Notes: generated by a model not told the origin, from the letters alone. DNA of 64,000 nucleotides from Ascarosepion bandense (GCA_037127315.1 JBBBDQ010000346.1:6596501-6660500); one strand, 5' to 3'; positions 10,240 to 21,593 are shown, numbered from the stretch's first letter. A program made the numbers and translations.

Positions 10240-10720
10240 TCTACTAGACAAGCCATATCAATTAGTAGGCAAGTTTTTTTTTCTTTTTGGATTTTGACAA
10301 TAATGTCCGGCTTATTTGCTTCAGATTTCATTTCGTGTAGATGGCGTGATACCATAGGATGGCGACATCTTTTTCTGTAATCGGTGCTGGGTGGTGTTCA
10401 TTCCAGTATTTTATTATTATTATTATGTCATTGTTCCTCATATTTCGATTTCTGTTATGGTCGCACTACCAGCCAAGTCTGCAGGAAGACCTAAGGCAGA
10501 TCGTGGCGTGTTGTTATGGCTCCATTTCATGTTTCTTTCTATCTCCCCTATCATCCCTAGCGTTACATAGACAAAGTTTTCCTTAGCGTGTGGGCTGTAT
10601 AAGACAATTTTTCTATATCTCTTAAGCTGGGATTTCCAAGGATTTTTTCAATGTGTTGTTTTGTTTCATTTTTTATCATTCCAAGTGCACCTACTATCAC
10701 TCGCACGACTCTTTATTGTC
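10240..10720 (-). mobile_element. Two fragments of an R2-like LINE C-terminus, out of order
   Basis: On the minus strand 10720-10565 reads RVIVGALGMIKNETK, then KILGNPSLRDIEKL and TAHTLRKTLSM-stop, a C-terminal block common in R2/NeSL-like LINE proteins. Further along the same strand 10390-10240 reads ITEKDVAILWYHAIYTK, then ANKPDIIVK and TCLLIDMA, which normally precedes that block. The order is therefore swapped: either two separate insertions of one family or a rearrangement. Both parts carry frame changes. Confidence 0.55.
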
Positions 10721-11390
10721 GCTGTTGTTGTTATTGTTGATGTTGTTGTTGCTTCTGATTTTCTTGCAGTTATTTTGTTGAGGAAATTTTAGAAATAACT
10801 TAAAGTATTGGAGACAATCATATTCGAGTGTTTATGAATCATGTTTATCATATATTTTTATATGAAACAAATAGCAAATCCTATATTCTGCATCGTACTG
10901 GTCATATCAATCCTCTGCATCGCAACATTGTTTACGGAAAGGAATGAAAAGTTTCAGAGAGAATTTCAACTAAAAAAAAAAGAGATTTTACCAAATATGT
11001 TTACTTCAGGGACGCAAAGTTTTTTTTTCGTTCTAACATAATAATATTTTTAACAGAGTTATTTTTAGGAACTTTTTGTGGTTCTCTAGCCCTTGGAAAA
11101 GAATTTCTAAACATATGTATGGCTTCAATGACATAGTCAGAATCCTATGGTATAAATATAAAAAAAAGATTAGTTTCTTTTGAAATAATAACAACGCAGA
11201 AGATCGTATTCAAAAATATAATAAAAACATCAAATATATATGACTGGCTCTATTAAGACAGCGGGGAGTTTATTTTAAGCTCTTTTTTTGTGTGTGTGTG
11301 CGCGTGCGCATTTGAGATAGTCGTTTATAAATTCTTATAGAAAATTCAATGGCTTTTCCATACGTAGTTTTTATACCAATCGTATCATTT
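10721..11390. other. AT-rich sequence, no gene
   Basis: A plus-strand frame at 10841-11041 (66 codons) contains a hydrophobic run (FCIVLVISILCIATLF) that looks like a membrane or signal segment. It has no supporting splice or promoter context. The rest is low complexity. Confidence 0.35.
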
Positions 11391-11399
11391 ATTTTTTCT

Positions 11400-11620
11400 C
11401 GAGAGATCACTAGACAGCACCCTCTCTAGTTGGTTTCTTGCCGATTTTAGTTGTATTGCTATTGGGAAAATAACAACCCTTTATTCTGATTACTAGTTAT
11501 TTCAAGATCTTTGAAAGTTTCCCTAGCACTAAACCAAATATACCGACAATAATGGGTAAAATTTTCACTTTAATCTTTCGCAATTTTATTAAATTGTCTC
11601 CAGAAGGCTCTACTTATTAG
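11400..11620 (-). mobile_element. Degenerate LINE C-terminal fragment (tentative)
   Basis: The minus strand reads VKILPIIVGIFGLVLGKLSK, which resembles the PIVIGALG-type C-terminal block of R2-like LINE proteins, followed by degraded sequence. Confidence 0.3.
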
Positions 11621-11736
11621 TTTTCAAACGTTACTAGACCTGAGAAACATGTTTTCCTAAAAGATTTAAGAGAAATATTTTCTTTAAATTTCAAATGGAA
11701 GTCGTATAGGTTGCTTAGTCAATGATTTTTTCCTTT

Positions 11737-11945
11737 AAGAAAATACCAAATAGTATCGTTAACATCATATAATAATAGTACTTGTTACTTTCTTCGCTTG
11801 TTCCTTCGTTCTAATATCTCACACATAATAGGCTATTTGGTTTTGATTGTGTAGAAAGACAAAATACATATAAGAAAATACCAAACAGTATCGTTAACAT
11901 CATATAACAATGGTACTTGTTACTTTCTTTGCTAGTTCTTTCGTT
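11737..11945. repeat. Direct duplication, 75 bp copies 135 bp apart
   Basis: The segment aagaaaataccaaayagtat, continuing cgttaacatcatataa and gtacttgttactttctt, occurs at 11737 and again at 11872. The surrounding 11620-12550 holds no recognisable gene; a 30-base poly(T) run lies at 12161-12190. Confidence 0.85.
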
Positions 11946-12549
11946 TGCACGACAGTTACTCCCTGCCAATATCTCTATATCGCCAATATCTCTATATCGC
12001 TATTCCATTTTGATCGCGTGCGAAGACAAAAAACATATCAAAGACTCAGATCAGAAAATGAAGGAAGGAAAGAAAAAGATACCTGACGTTTATTTTATTG
12101 AAATGGAAACAAGTTACCAATTTTAAATATTTTTTTATACCTTCGTATTTCTCATTTTGTGGGTTTTTTTTTTTTTTTTTTTTTTTTTTTGTTATGCTCA
12201 TATATTTAACGATGTGATTGGGGGTAATTCAACGGATGCTTGATTGCCGTAGCTTATTCAGTCACTAGCTGAAGACTTAAGATTCATCATCAATACCCAA
12301 TAATAAACTGAAATTTTCATGGCTTAAAACTCGTTGCCATAAACTGGTTAGTAAATATTGTCTTCGTTTACATTGACTGTATCCGTTCTTCAGACACTGA
12401 ATATTCTTCTTTTTTTTACTATTGCTTTACCAATACAATACCCAACAGTCACTAAACGAAGAGAATTACTAAATGATGTTGTTTCATAAAAGTAAGCTGT
12501 AATAAGTGCAAATAATAATGATATGTAGGAGTGGTAACGGTTGAGTCTA

Positions 12550-12954
12550 TACTACAGGCCATAATTATTAGGCCAACCCAGTGTTTTAATAAAAATGATG
12601 TATTTCATACTATCTTTTAGTATTTATTGCCAAGTGAATAATTGTAAATAAAACTAGAATGGTTCTTTTGTTAATACCGCCCAATAACATGTACTTCAAA
12701 TGAATTTATAAATATTTAATAATTACCTATATTGCAGTTTCATCAATGAAAGAATGAAAAAAATTTAAGGTAATTCGAACGAGTTCATCTTTGCTTCCTT
12801 GCTTTGTAAAATTATTGTAAAGTAATAATAAGAAAAGAACCATTCTATTTTCGTTTAGAATTATCCACTTGAGAATAAATACTAAAAATATTATGAAATA
12901 CATAATTTCTTTTAAAAAATCTGGGGCGGCCCAATAATCATGGCCGGTGGTGTA
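12550..12954. mobile_element. Tc1-type MITE with long inverted arms
   Basis: Terminal inverted repeats (left tactacaggccataattatt, right complement tacaccaccggccatgatt) begin at TA dinucleotides at both ends, the target of Tc1/mariner elements. The arms stay similar for about 120 bp (for example gaataattgtaaataaaac against its inverted counterpart). No transposase is present; the minus frame at 12727-12996 is a by-product. Confidence 0.75.
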
Positions 12955-13463
12955 TACTAAAACCGAAAATTTATATAGCGAGCAGGGAAGTATCATCTCG
13001 AGAGTCTGTTCATGGGAAGAACTTGTACAAAAGCAACTTCCAAATTTCTAGTGTAATAATAATGAAATGGAAATTGTTCGTACGATTGTATGTAGCATGG
13101 CGGCTTTTAGCTGTGAAAGATTCAACTAATATAATTAACAAATGTACATCGACAAAACATTAACCATGGAAATAGCGATGGAGTAAGGTGAGGTTTGCTA
13201 CCTTTCACATGCTGAAAAGTAGGAGTAGGATTGAAATTAATTAATCAGCCACAAGGCTGGAAACTCAGGAATTTGCTGCTCAATCCGAGATATGGTAACC
13301 ATATTTTCTTTTTTGTCTGATCAGAATCTCGTAAAGATATATCATGGCAGATAGAGTCGGATACTTTCCGTAGCGATTCAAAGAACCGACATCTTCACCA
13401 ACATCTTTAGCATGATTTTCAAATTGTAAAGAGCTCAAGTTCGGATGGTAATCGATATACAGT
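12955..13463. other. No recognisable feature
   Basis: AT-rich sequence with no ORF, repeat or exon that I can support. Confidence 0.4.
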
Positions 13464-14745
13464 AGACAGCATAAAGACCAGAACGATTTTAAGAAAAAGT
13501 TTAAATATGAAATAACTTTTTATTTTAAAGCTTCGAAGAACATTCTATCAAGGAAAAATAAGGATAAAAGGTAAATTATATAATCCCAAAATGTAAAATT
13601 CCATAACTTATTTTGATAAAGTTATATGAATGATTATATAAGATCCGAAAAATATATATCATCAAAAACATCAGAACGATTAAATAAATCCATAAAATTT
13701 AATAATTATTTTGCATTATTGAAAATTTTTTTAGGGCAAGAATATAAAATCGTCTATTTTACTAAATTACACCGGCTTTTTACTGGTGCTTGCATTGTAA
13801 ACATGGTGAAAAAACCTGTAACGTCATTGGAACTTAGAAAACTGATAGTCAATTTACGTAATGAAGATAAACTCTCGATTGGGGATATTTCAAAGACTGT
13901 GGGGAAATCTAAAAGTGTTATTCATAGTATTTTAAGAAAACTTGAGGAAACTGGGTCATGTGAAGCCAAGGAACCAACTAGCAGGCCTAGGAAAACTACT
14001 GCAAGAAAGACAGATAGATTGGTAAAGAATAAAAAGAACTATTGCTAACCTTGGTATTAAAATATCAAGGCACACTATTTCTCAAAGACTTATTGAAATA
14101 AATCTGAACAGTCGAGTAACCTCTACGAAGCCTTACATTTCTAAAAAGAATCAAATGATCCGATTGAAATTTGCCGCGGAGCACCACATATGGATAAAGA
14201 ACAGTGAGACTGTGTTAATTTCAGCGATGAGTTGAAGCTTAATCTGTTCGGTTGTGACGGGAGAAGGTTCGTTCAACGCAGTCCTAAGAAATGATATTTC
14301 TCTCAGTGCACTAAAAGTAGCGTTAAATTTGGAGGAGGAAGTGTGATGGTGTTTTGCATGATTTCATCTGCTGGTACAGGACCTCTTTTTAGGCTAGACG
14401 GTACAATTAACGCAACTGTATACAAAGAGATATTGAAGAAACATGTACCTCATTTGAGAATTGCAATTGATCAACCAGCTGCATTTATGCATGATAACGC
14501 GCCATGTCACACAGCGAAGTCTTTTAAGACATTTCTTTCTTAGAAGGAGGTTACTGCTATGGAGAGGCCTGATCAAAACCCAGACATGAATCCTGTTGAG
14601 AATGTTTATTAAGTTACTAAATGAAAGAGCTTAGGAAAAGAATCCAAGAAACGTCGAAGAACTATGGAATATTTTGAATGGAGAATGGGAGAAAATATCT
14701 GTTAATGAATGCAAGACATTCATTCGCTCATGTAGCAAAAGATGT

Positions 14746-14924
14746 TGTGAAGATATGTCCCCCTTAGACAGGCCCTCTCCGATAAAAAGAATAAAAAGAT
14801 AGGGACTTCCTTTTCCCCTGGTAATTCCTGAATAAACGGCCCAGCTAAATGGCTGTGTTTAATCCAGCTCCCGTGTTCTGTGTTTTCTGTATCTTTATAA
14901 AAGACATCATCATACATTATTAAA
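14746..14924 (+). repeat. 5' LTR of the small Ty3/gypsy-like element
   Basis: This LTR of 179 bp runs from tgtgaagatatgtccc to catacattattaaa. It differs from the 3' LTR by two substitutions and a 5-nt gap. It is preceded by the target duplication gatgt (14741-14745) and followed directly by tggtggcagc (14925-14934), a tRNA-primer-binding-site-like sequence. Confidence 0.9.
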
Positions 14925-15129
14925 TGGTGGCAGCTGTAAAACCAACAATGGAACACGCAACACGACTCTAAACTGACACAAGAAGAAATTTATTAATGAG
15001 AGCCCAAAAAAAACAAAAAAAAAACGCACATGTGCACACTAGAAGACGCCATCTTGGATGTTCCTGAGAAAACCGTAAGTTGTCGAATTCATTCTCTCAT
15101 TCTCTTTCACTCCCGTATATTGTTGCAAA

Positions 15130-15720
15130 ATGACGTCCAGTCACTCAATGGAACCGCACATGCACTGGGAAACAAATAATTTGGTGGAATCCTTCAAATT
15201 TTTTAAGCAGCAATGCGAGTTATTTTTCTCCGTAAGAGCCATTGAGGAAAGTAAACAAGTGGACCACATTCTGCTACTGGTAGGCACGGAAGGCCTGAGA
15301 AGAAACAGCTGTTCTAACAGCTTACAACGGCTCCAAGATCCCACAGCACGGATCCATCGTAATAAAATGCGCTTACAAGGGTCTATGGCGACACATAAAA
15401 TTTTATGTGGTGACATCAGATGGACCCCAGCCATCGTCAAACAGGCCTGTGCTGAACCGCGTTCATACATCGTCGAAACGCCGTCAGGGCAGAGTCTCCG
15501 CAGAAACCGCAGGCACCTCAAGGAAGTTGCCCACACACCCAACACCACATCAATACCAGACGTGCACCCTGAGGAAACTCCCAGCACCAACATAAGCATC
15601 TGCGCACCGCCTATGGAAGCGCAGAGCCCTGCACATGCAACACAAACCAATACGAGTAGACTAGAAACTACTACAAAATCAGGTCGTGTTATCAAACCAC
15701 CCAAAAGATACGACTTGTAA
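15130..15720 (+). CDS. Gag-integrase-tail fusion ORF of a miniature LTR element
   Basis: There are 196 uninterrupted codons. The first 60 or so (HWETNNLVESFKFFKQQCEL, then VDHILLLVGTEGLR) look like the start of a Ty3/gypsy Gag. From about residue 95 the text switches to an integrase C-terminus (RWTPAIVKQACAEPRSYIVE, then TPSGQSLRRNRRHLKE), ending in a Pro/Thr-rich tail with KPPKRYDL. Protease, reverse transcriptase, RNase H and the integrase core are all missing. An in-frame internal deletion has therefore joined the two ends of the Gag-Pol region. Whether the protein is made is unknown; such an element would depend on enzymes from a full-length relative. Confidence 0.8.
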   Translation: MTSSHSMEPHMHWETNNLVESFKFFKQQCELFFSVRAIEESKQVDHILLLVGTEGLRRNSCSNSLQRLQDPTARIHRNKMRLQGSMATHKILCGDIRWTPAIVKQACAEPRSYIVETPSGQSLRRNRRHLKEVAHTPNTTSIPDVHPEETPSTNISICAPPMEAQSPAHATQTNTSRLETTTKSGRVIKPPKRYDL

Positions 15721-15747
15721 GAAACTGTTAGAAAAAACTCCTTATGG

Positions 15748-15758
15748 TAAAAGAGGGA
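15748..15758 (+). promoter_or_regulatory. Polypurine tract of the LTR element
   Basis: The run aaaagaggga directly precedes the 3' LTR, as expected for the plus-strand primer of an LTR retroelement. Confidence 0.75.
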
Positions 15759-15942
15759 TGTGAAGATATGAGTTGTCCCCCTTAGACAGGCCCTCTCCAA
15801 TAAAAAGAATAAAAAGATAGGGACTTCCTTTTCCCCTGGTAATTCCTGAATAAACGGCCCAGCTAAATGGCTGTGTTTAATCCAGCTCCCGTGTTCTGTG
15901 TTTTCTGTATCTTTATAAAAGACAACATCATACATTATTAAA
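15759..15942 (+). repeat. 3' LTR of the small Ty3/gypsy-like element
   Basis: This LTR is 184 bp and nearly identical to 14746-14924, with an extra agttg after gatatg. It is followed by gatgt (15943-15947), the 5-bp target duplication matching 14741-14745, after which Tc1 transposase sequence resumes. Confidence 0.9.
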
Positions 15943-16269
15943 GATGTCAAGCTGTTATTGAAAGTAAAGGTTTTTTTTTTTACACCAAGTACTAATAAAT
16001 TATGAAAGTTATTTACATTTGGATATGATGTATCTATTATAATAGTATGATTTTGTTAATCGTTCTGATGTTTTGATCTTCTAATTTTTTTCGAATGTTA
16101 TATAATTATTCTGATAACTTTATCAAAATAAGCTTTATATTTTAGAATTACATAATTTACGTTTATTTCATTATTTTTCCTTGATAAAATGTTCTATGAA
16201 GTTTTAAAATAAAAAGTTATTTCACATTTAAACTTTTTCTTAACATCGTTCTGATCTTTATGCTCGCTA

Positions 16270-17430
16270 CCGTAGTCGGAAGGAAAATTCTTTGAATATA
16301 TGGTGGACAGTAAACTGATTATATTGGGGTTTGTTAAAATAGGTAATATGCTTTTGAGTAGAGATAAAATTAGTCTGATCTCTGATGAACGAGAAAGTGT
16401 AATTACATCTGACAGAAGAAAGGCTACAAAAAGGTATTTATTTTTTATTCTAGACCGGAGTTTATAATTACTCGAAAGAAGTTCGTTTTTGTCGGTTGAT
16501 CACCGCCCAAGCCAATGTATTATCTAACTTCAGAAGATGGAACATGACAGAGCCATCTTTCTATCAGGGGACTCAGTCGGCCACTCAAGATTTATTTAAT
16601 ATATTTTTCTTCGACCCTCTTATAATTAAAGTGTCTTTCTCACAAAGAGGATGTGTTGAAAGCTTATTGTTGAAATCACAACAGAGGTTTTTGATCTGAC
16701 GAAACCCATAAATTTGTCTAGTATAGATATAAGTGGCATCAGAACAAAAAGAAATTAACTGTTTTGTTTTCGGGGATTGAGTTTCTCTTATAAGTGTCTG
16801 CCGTTTCACATATAAGTGTTCATAATCATTATCAGCATTATTATTATTATTATAATTTTATTTTTTTAATGCATATTTTATACTCATTTCCTTCCCGGTC
16901 CCAACCAGATATATAAGGTTAGAAATGGTTAGAAATGGCTTTTTGACATTAAACAAATCAGTAATTTTCAGTAAACAAGCCGACTGACTGTTCGTCGCAC
17001 TCATTCCTCTGCACGCTTCTATGCCAACAACAACACCGATAAGTTCCTCATGCCCAACTTTATGCTACCCATCCACATTCCACCACCACTACCACCACCT
17101 ACAACAAAAACAATAACAGCCTGCACCCAGGGCCATCTTGTCTCTCCTTCTGATTGACTGAGGCCCTCACCGTTACTTTTCTTTCATTAAATAAGTCTAT
17201 CGTTTTACTCCAAAGCCCCAACGCAGAAAGATTTCAGAAGAGGCCTTGTACTGGATAACAAAGCCGCTTATTGTGTCGATTTAATTTTTATTAAAAAAAG
17301 TTACTAACAATACAGTAACGAGCAAACAAGAAGCAATGTGTACTGGCGTGTGAGTCAGAATTGTTTATCCTGTGGATCGGTACAAATCCCGACTCCACAG
17401 AACGGCTCAAGAATATATGCTTCATCAGAA
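16270..17430. other. No gene recognised
   Basis: Mixed AT-rich sequence. Small open frames at 16496-16699 (plus) and 16585-16809 (minus) show no motif. Around 17030-17110 there are CCA/ACA-rich low-complexity runs. Confidence 0.4.
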
Positions 17431-17551
17431 GTAGACATGCTGAAGGCATAGATTAGTTTCTTTATAATGAATCAACGATGAGTCTTCTTTATGGTCCTTT
17501 TGATTTTTCTTGCTACTTGTTATCATCATCATCTCCATCACCACCATGACT

Positions 17552-17552
17552 A

Positions 17553-17592
<40 letters not shown>
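17552..17592. repeat. (ATT)n microsatellite
   Basis: About 13 uninterrupted ATT units follow a looser cat/cac-rich stretch. Confidence 0.9.
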
Positions 17593-17614
17593 CTTTTCCT
17601 TTGATTTTTGTTTT

Positions 17615-18205
17615 ATACTCCAGTGTTCTTGACAGGCTCCAAATGAGAATAAGTAATGTGATAGGTACCCACTTGGCGGCTCGACTACAGCCACTTCCAC
17701 ACCGACGAGATGTGGCTTCCCTTTGTCTGTTCTATAAATACTTTCATGGCTTCTGCTCTAATGAACTCAAGTCACTGGTGCCTCTGCAATAGGTGTTTAC
17801 TCGTGCAACCAGATTGGCAACTGGGTCCCACCCATTCACAGTTAGATCAACCAAATGCAGACGACAATTCTACTCCTTCAGCTTCTTTTCTCGCACTTCC
17901 CACCTGTGGAACTCGCGTCCATATTCTTGCTTTCCTGACGGCTCCAACCTCCAGGAATTTCAATGCAATGTCAATACTCATCTTTTAAACACCTGACTCT
18001 AGTTCTTTCTTCACCACCCCGTATATCCTTTCCTTTCTCTCCACCTTTGCAACTGTCATCACACCTGTATTCCCATCCTTCTCTTACTCCTTTCTAACTG
18101 GTCCCTCTTTCTCTTCCCTCTCTTCCACTTAATCTTTTTTACTCTTATGTAGCCCCCTGCACATCAGTGGCGTTACCGCCTTGCTCGGGGTGACACGATT
18201 AAAAA
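17615..18205 (+). mobile_element. Jockey-group LINE, 3' fragment
   Basis: This is the C-terminal domain only: SVLDRLQMRISNVIGTHLAA, VASLCLFYKYFHGFCS, SFFSRTSHLWNSRPYSCFP and LQEFQCNVNTHLL. The family 3' UTR follows (gccccctgcacatcagtggc, then ttgctcggggtgacacgatt) and an A tail. One frameshift lies near 17790. It is close in sequence to the 236-1008 fragment. Confidence 0.8.
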
Positions 18206-18893
18206 AAAAATTCCTTCCAGATCTCAAGTAGAGTCTCAAGAAATTGCATCTTGACAAGTTCACTGAATATTTTTGTAAATATAAATAAAATAAACAAAAA
18301 ATAAAATAAAAATAAAATAAAATAAAACAAAAATCAAAACCTCTTTATAAGGTTTGAACTGTACTTTTGAATACTTTTCTTTTTTATTTCTTTAAGGTAC
18401 GAACTAACACGACTCACTTCAATGAGTCTATCGGAAACTCTTTTCCAATAAATACGAGTCCTCTAACCATAACTGAAATTATTGATATCTTCATGCGCCA
18501 CATTTTTATATGTCCACTTCAAAACCTTGAAAAGCATTAAAATTGCAATAAAGCTTATTGGTTTATCAATAAGAAAGCACATTCTTCTTTTTGATCACGA
18601 TGTCATGGCAATTATATTTGATTGTCTTGTGTGTATTTTAAAGATTGTCACATGTCCCATCTCTAAGGCGGTCTTGGAGAAAACCAAACTAACTTCTAGC
18701 AGTTTTCTTTCCATAAACTGTCCAGATTTTCTAAATGATGATTTTGTTCTATTCAGTCATGCTGACTTTTATGTTTAATGGATGCTAATACTGGAGATCT
18801 TCATACAAGATGGATAATTGTTTAGGGGTGTTCATTACAGACTCTGGATTTCGAGTTAACACTATTTTTTTTAAATTCGGTTGGTAATTTCTA
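18206..18893. other. No gene recognised
   Basis: A-rich runs lie at 18280-18330. A plus-strand frame at 18482-18778 (98 codons) is hydrophobic and lacks motifs or splice context; I do not call it a gene. Confidence 0.35.
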
Positions 18894-19160
18894 GGATGTG
18901 CGTTGTGGGGCAGTCGATATCGACTCGGAACGACAAATCGGGGTGCTGAGTTTGAATTCTAGTTGAATTCCTTGCATTCACTTACGCAGAAATACTCTTG
19001 GGAAATGTATCAATTCGTCTCTTCCCTCCAGTTATGGGTTAAATAATAGGACAGATTGGGTTCTATAGCCTTGGCTGGCAACCAGTCTACCGAAAATAGA
19101 AATGGTAACCTACTATGGGATAATCTTCTGCCCAGTCAGTCATGTCTATTTCGAGAGAAG
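18894..19160 (+). mobile_element. tRNA-derived SINE family A, 3'-truncated
   Basis: The head is gatgtgcgttgtggggcagt and the body continues through accagtctaccgaaaat to gtctatttcgagagaag. There the 5S-tRNA composite starts in place of the normal tail. Confidence 0.85.
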
Positions 19161-19650
19161 CTTACGGCCTATCACTTTGAATACACCGTTCTCGCTCGAT
19201 CACCGACGTTAAGCAATGTTAAGCCTGGTCAGTACTTAGATGGGTAACCGCTTGGGAATACCAGGTGCTGTAGGCGTTTAGTGATGGATGTGCGTTGTGG
19301 TGCACTGAATATCGGCTCGGAAAGAGAAATCGGTGAGCCGAGTTCGAATTCCAGTTGAATACCCTGCATTCACTTAAGCACTGGTACCCTTGGGAAAGGT
19401 ATTAATCCGTTCCTTCCCTCCAGTTCTGGCTTAAATAACAAGGGTAGAACTTGGGGACCCTGCTCTTAAAAACAAATCCCAATGAATCTTGATACTCAAA
19501 AAGAAAAAAATATTACTAGACACAAAACTTATATAAAAAACAACAATAAATTGTTTAAAGAAAAAGGTATTACCAGCAATAAATAAATAAAATTTAGTTG
19601 GCATTAAATGACCCGCCGAGGTTGATTTGCCATACAAACAACACAACCAG
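19161..19650 (+). mobile_element. 5S rRNA-tRNA composite SINE, full length
   Basis: The 5S-like head is at 19161-19275 (cttacggcctatcactttga, then gttaagcaatgttaagcctg, tcagtacttagatgggtaac and gaataccaggtgctgtaggc). It is followed by the linker gtttagtgatgg, a family-A tRNA-like head (gatgtgcgttgtggtgcact) and the unique tail through taccagcaataaataaata to ccgccgaggttgatttgcca. It matches the minus copy at 5637-6117 over its whole length. Confidence 0.9.
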
Positions 19651-19939
19651 AGACATCAAGATATAACAAGTTTGTTTGTTTGTTTGTTTTTTTTCATATG
19701 AAAAGATGCAAATAGATTAAATGCTATTCAATCAGAAAGTAAAGTATTTAATTGTGGTCACGGTACAGAATGATATTTACTCAAGCTGTGAAAAGTGTAT
19801 GATCAGTCCATATATTTTCCTCTTTTGATATAATTCCCAAAAACCCGATAAGAGCAGGAATTTTTATTGTCTGGAGATGCCATATTCTACTGATTTCTTG
19901 TTCTTACTATTTGATTAGTTTTTCAAACGTTTTAAAAAA

Positions 19940-19990
<51 letters not shown>

Positions 19991-20541
19991 TCTATCGGCT
20001 GGTGCTCCAAGATCTATCAAAAAACAAATATTTTCAACATGATGTCTTGTTGATTGACTCGTATTTTCCGATCAGTCTGAAATTCCAGATGAAGATAACT
20101 TCATCCTTCTGCACTATTTATTGACGTTTCTGTTTGCATCTGTTCCCTTCGTGATGGAGATTAAATGGGGAGCATGTTAACTAACCAATATATGAATTGT
20201 TATTACTATTCTATATACGCTCTGATTTTAAATGTTTCAGCCAGTGACGATGGTCCTATTTTGACTCCTACTCGTAGCTTTAAGACACTGCATTGATATT
20301 AAACGTTTTTATTCAATTGTTCTTGGAATTTCTACAGCTGTTCTCTTTTCAAGACATAAAGTGTATAAAACCTGTCTAAATCTATATGCTCGAGCGTATT
20401 CGATTATTCTATTAGATTATTCTATTCGATTATTCTATTTTCGATTATTCTATTATTCTTATTTTGTTTGTTTTTGTCAGCCTATAAGTAGAACTGTTTG
20501 TCAACTTAATATTAAGAGTGAATGCCCACTGAAATATAAAA
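19651..20541. other. Spacer with a (GT)n run
   Basis: (GT)n lies at about 19941-19987. An ATTCTATT-rich stretch lies at about 20400-20460. No gene or transposon is recognised. Confidence 0.5.
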
Positions 20542-20862
20542 TCAGTCAGTTAAACGACATGCGTGATACACGCTTGGGAGATCATGTCTCCAAAGAGACA
20601 TAATTGACTGGGAAGAAGATTATTCCACATTAGGTTGCCATTATTTTCTACAGTAGACTGGTTGCCAGCCATGGTTATAGAACTGAATTTGTTCTGTTAT
20701 TTAATCCGTCTCTTTTCTCCCATAGCTGGAGGGAAGAGACGGATTAATACCTTTCCCATGGGTATTTGTGCGTAAGTAAATGCAAAGAACTTAACTTGAA
20801 TTCGAACTCGACTCCCCGATTTCTCGCTCCGAGCCGATAGCCACTGCACTACAACGGACATC
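20542..20862 (-). mobile_element. tRNA-derived SINE family A
   Basis: On the plus strand it reads from the tail (tcagtcagttaaacgacatg) through gccatggttatagaactg and atagctggagggaagagacg to the head complement (ccactgcactacaacggac). Confidence 0.85.
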
Positions 20863-21590
20863 TGAACGAGAGGCAACAAATACAAAATAAGTGTCATTCA
20901 AAATTTTCCTCAAAAACCACACGGAAATTCAACTTCTCGTCCGTTATTCTTTAAAAAAAATTCACAACGTTAAAGAGACGATAGTTAATAATGGTTTTAT
21001 CGAACTATCTAATCGATAACCAAGTTATATTATTTCTTTTTCGTGTAAGCAACACTGAATATACAAATAAAAACATAAAAAAAACATTTTCTATAAATAC
21101 CAAAAACACGTTAACAATAAGAAGGATGAATTTTCCCTTAGCAACATTTTAAAGAAATGCACAAGCCTAGTCGACCAGAACAAAAAAATTAAATTTATTT
21201 ATTGCAAAAAATTTAAAAATCTAATCTCATTGTCCACAACAACTAACCTGAAAATCAAAGGCGACCAATATTATTAATAAATTTACACGACACTTAAGGA
21301 ACTGCGTTCTTGATCAAATCAAATTCATGAATATTTTATTACATGACGCAAGAAAACTCACTCAGACTATAGATCAATTAGGAAACACTTAAATATACAC
21401 AGAAACCTTACAAATTTTTAAGCAACATACTTGTAGAAAATACGACCATAATAGACTTTTCCAGATGTAAAAAAGGGCTAAAACGGCTTAGTATAAACGT
21501 TCATATTAAAAAAAGTGACAGAATTAAATAATAACAACTGGAAACACGACCACAACGGGCTGACCGTGTTTTAAAAAAATAAACCATTCC
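20863..21590. other. AT-rich sequence, nothing recognised
   Basis: No open frame, repeat family or exon is supported. Confidence 0.4.
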
Positions 21591-21593
21591 CAT

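Larger units (their letters stand above)
13803..15975 (+). pseudogene. Tc1 transposase relic, interrupted by an LTR element
   Basis: The start at 13803 opens MVKKPVTSLELRK and a helix-turn-helix region (DISKTVGKSKSVIHSIL). After a frame break near 14025, DDE blocks follow across frames: NFSDELKLNLFG (first Asp), GGGSVMVFCMISSAG, FMHDNAPCHTAKSFKTF (second Asp) and DQNPDMNPVENV (Glu). The C-terminal CQAVIESKG lies after the LTR insertion, at about 15945-15972. DD34E spacing and wording are Tc1-like. Several stops and frameshifts make it inactive. Confidence 0.85.
13464..16269 (+). mobile_element. Decayed Tc1-like element with about 230-bp inverted repeats
   Basis: The left arm (13464-13700) and the right arm (16040-16269) are inverted copies: cataaagaccagaacgat and aagaaaaagtttaaat on the left answer atttaaactttttctta and atcgttctgatctttatg on the right. 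TA lies at both ends. The long arms recall the IR/DR type of Tc1 element. The element carries a broken transposase gene and a nested LTR element at 14746-15942. A short solo piece of the same arm occurs near 37075-37115. Confidence 0.85.

Noticed and set aside
10841..11041. Signal-peptide-like first exon
   Set aside because: A hydrophobic run is present, but no donor site, promoter or homologue supports it; AT-rich DNA gives such frames by chance.
15141..15950. 269-codon open frame on the minus strand
   Set aside because: It runs antisense through the LTR element and both the ORF and the LTR; the plus-strand ORF has recognisable Gag and integrase text, so this is a shadow.
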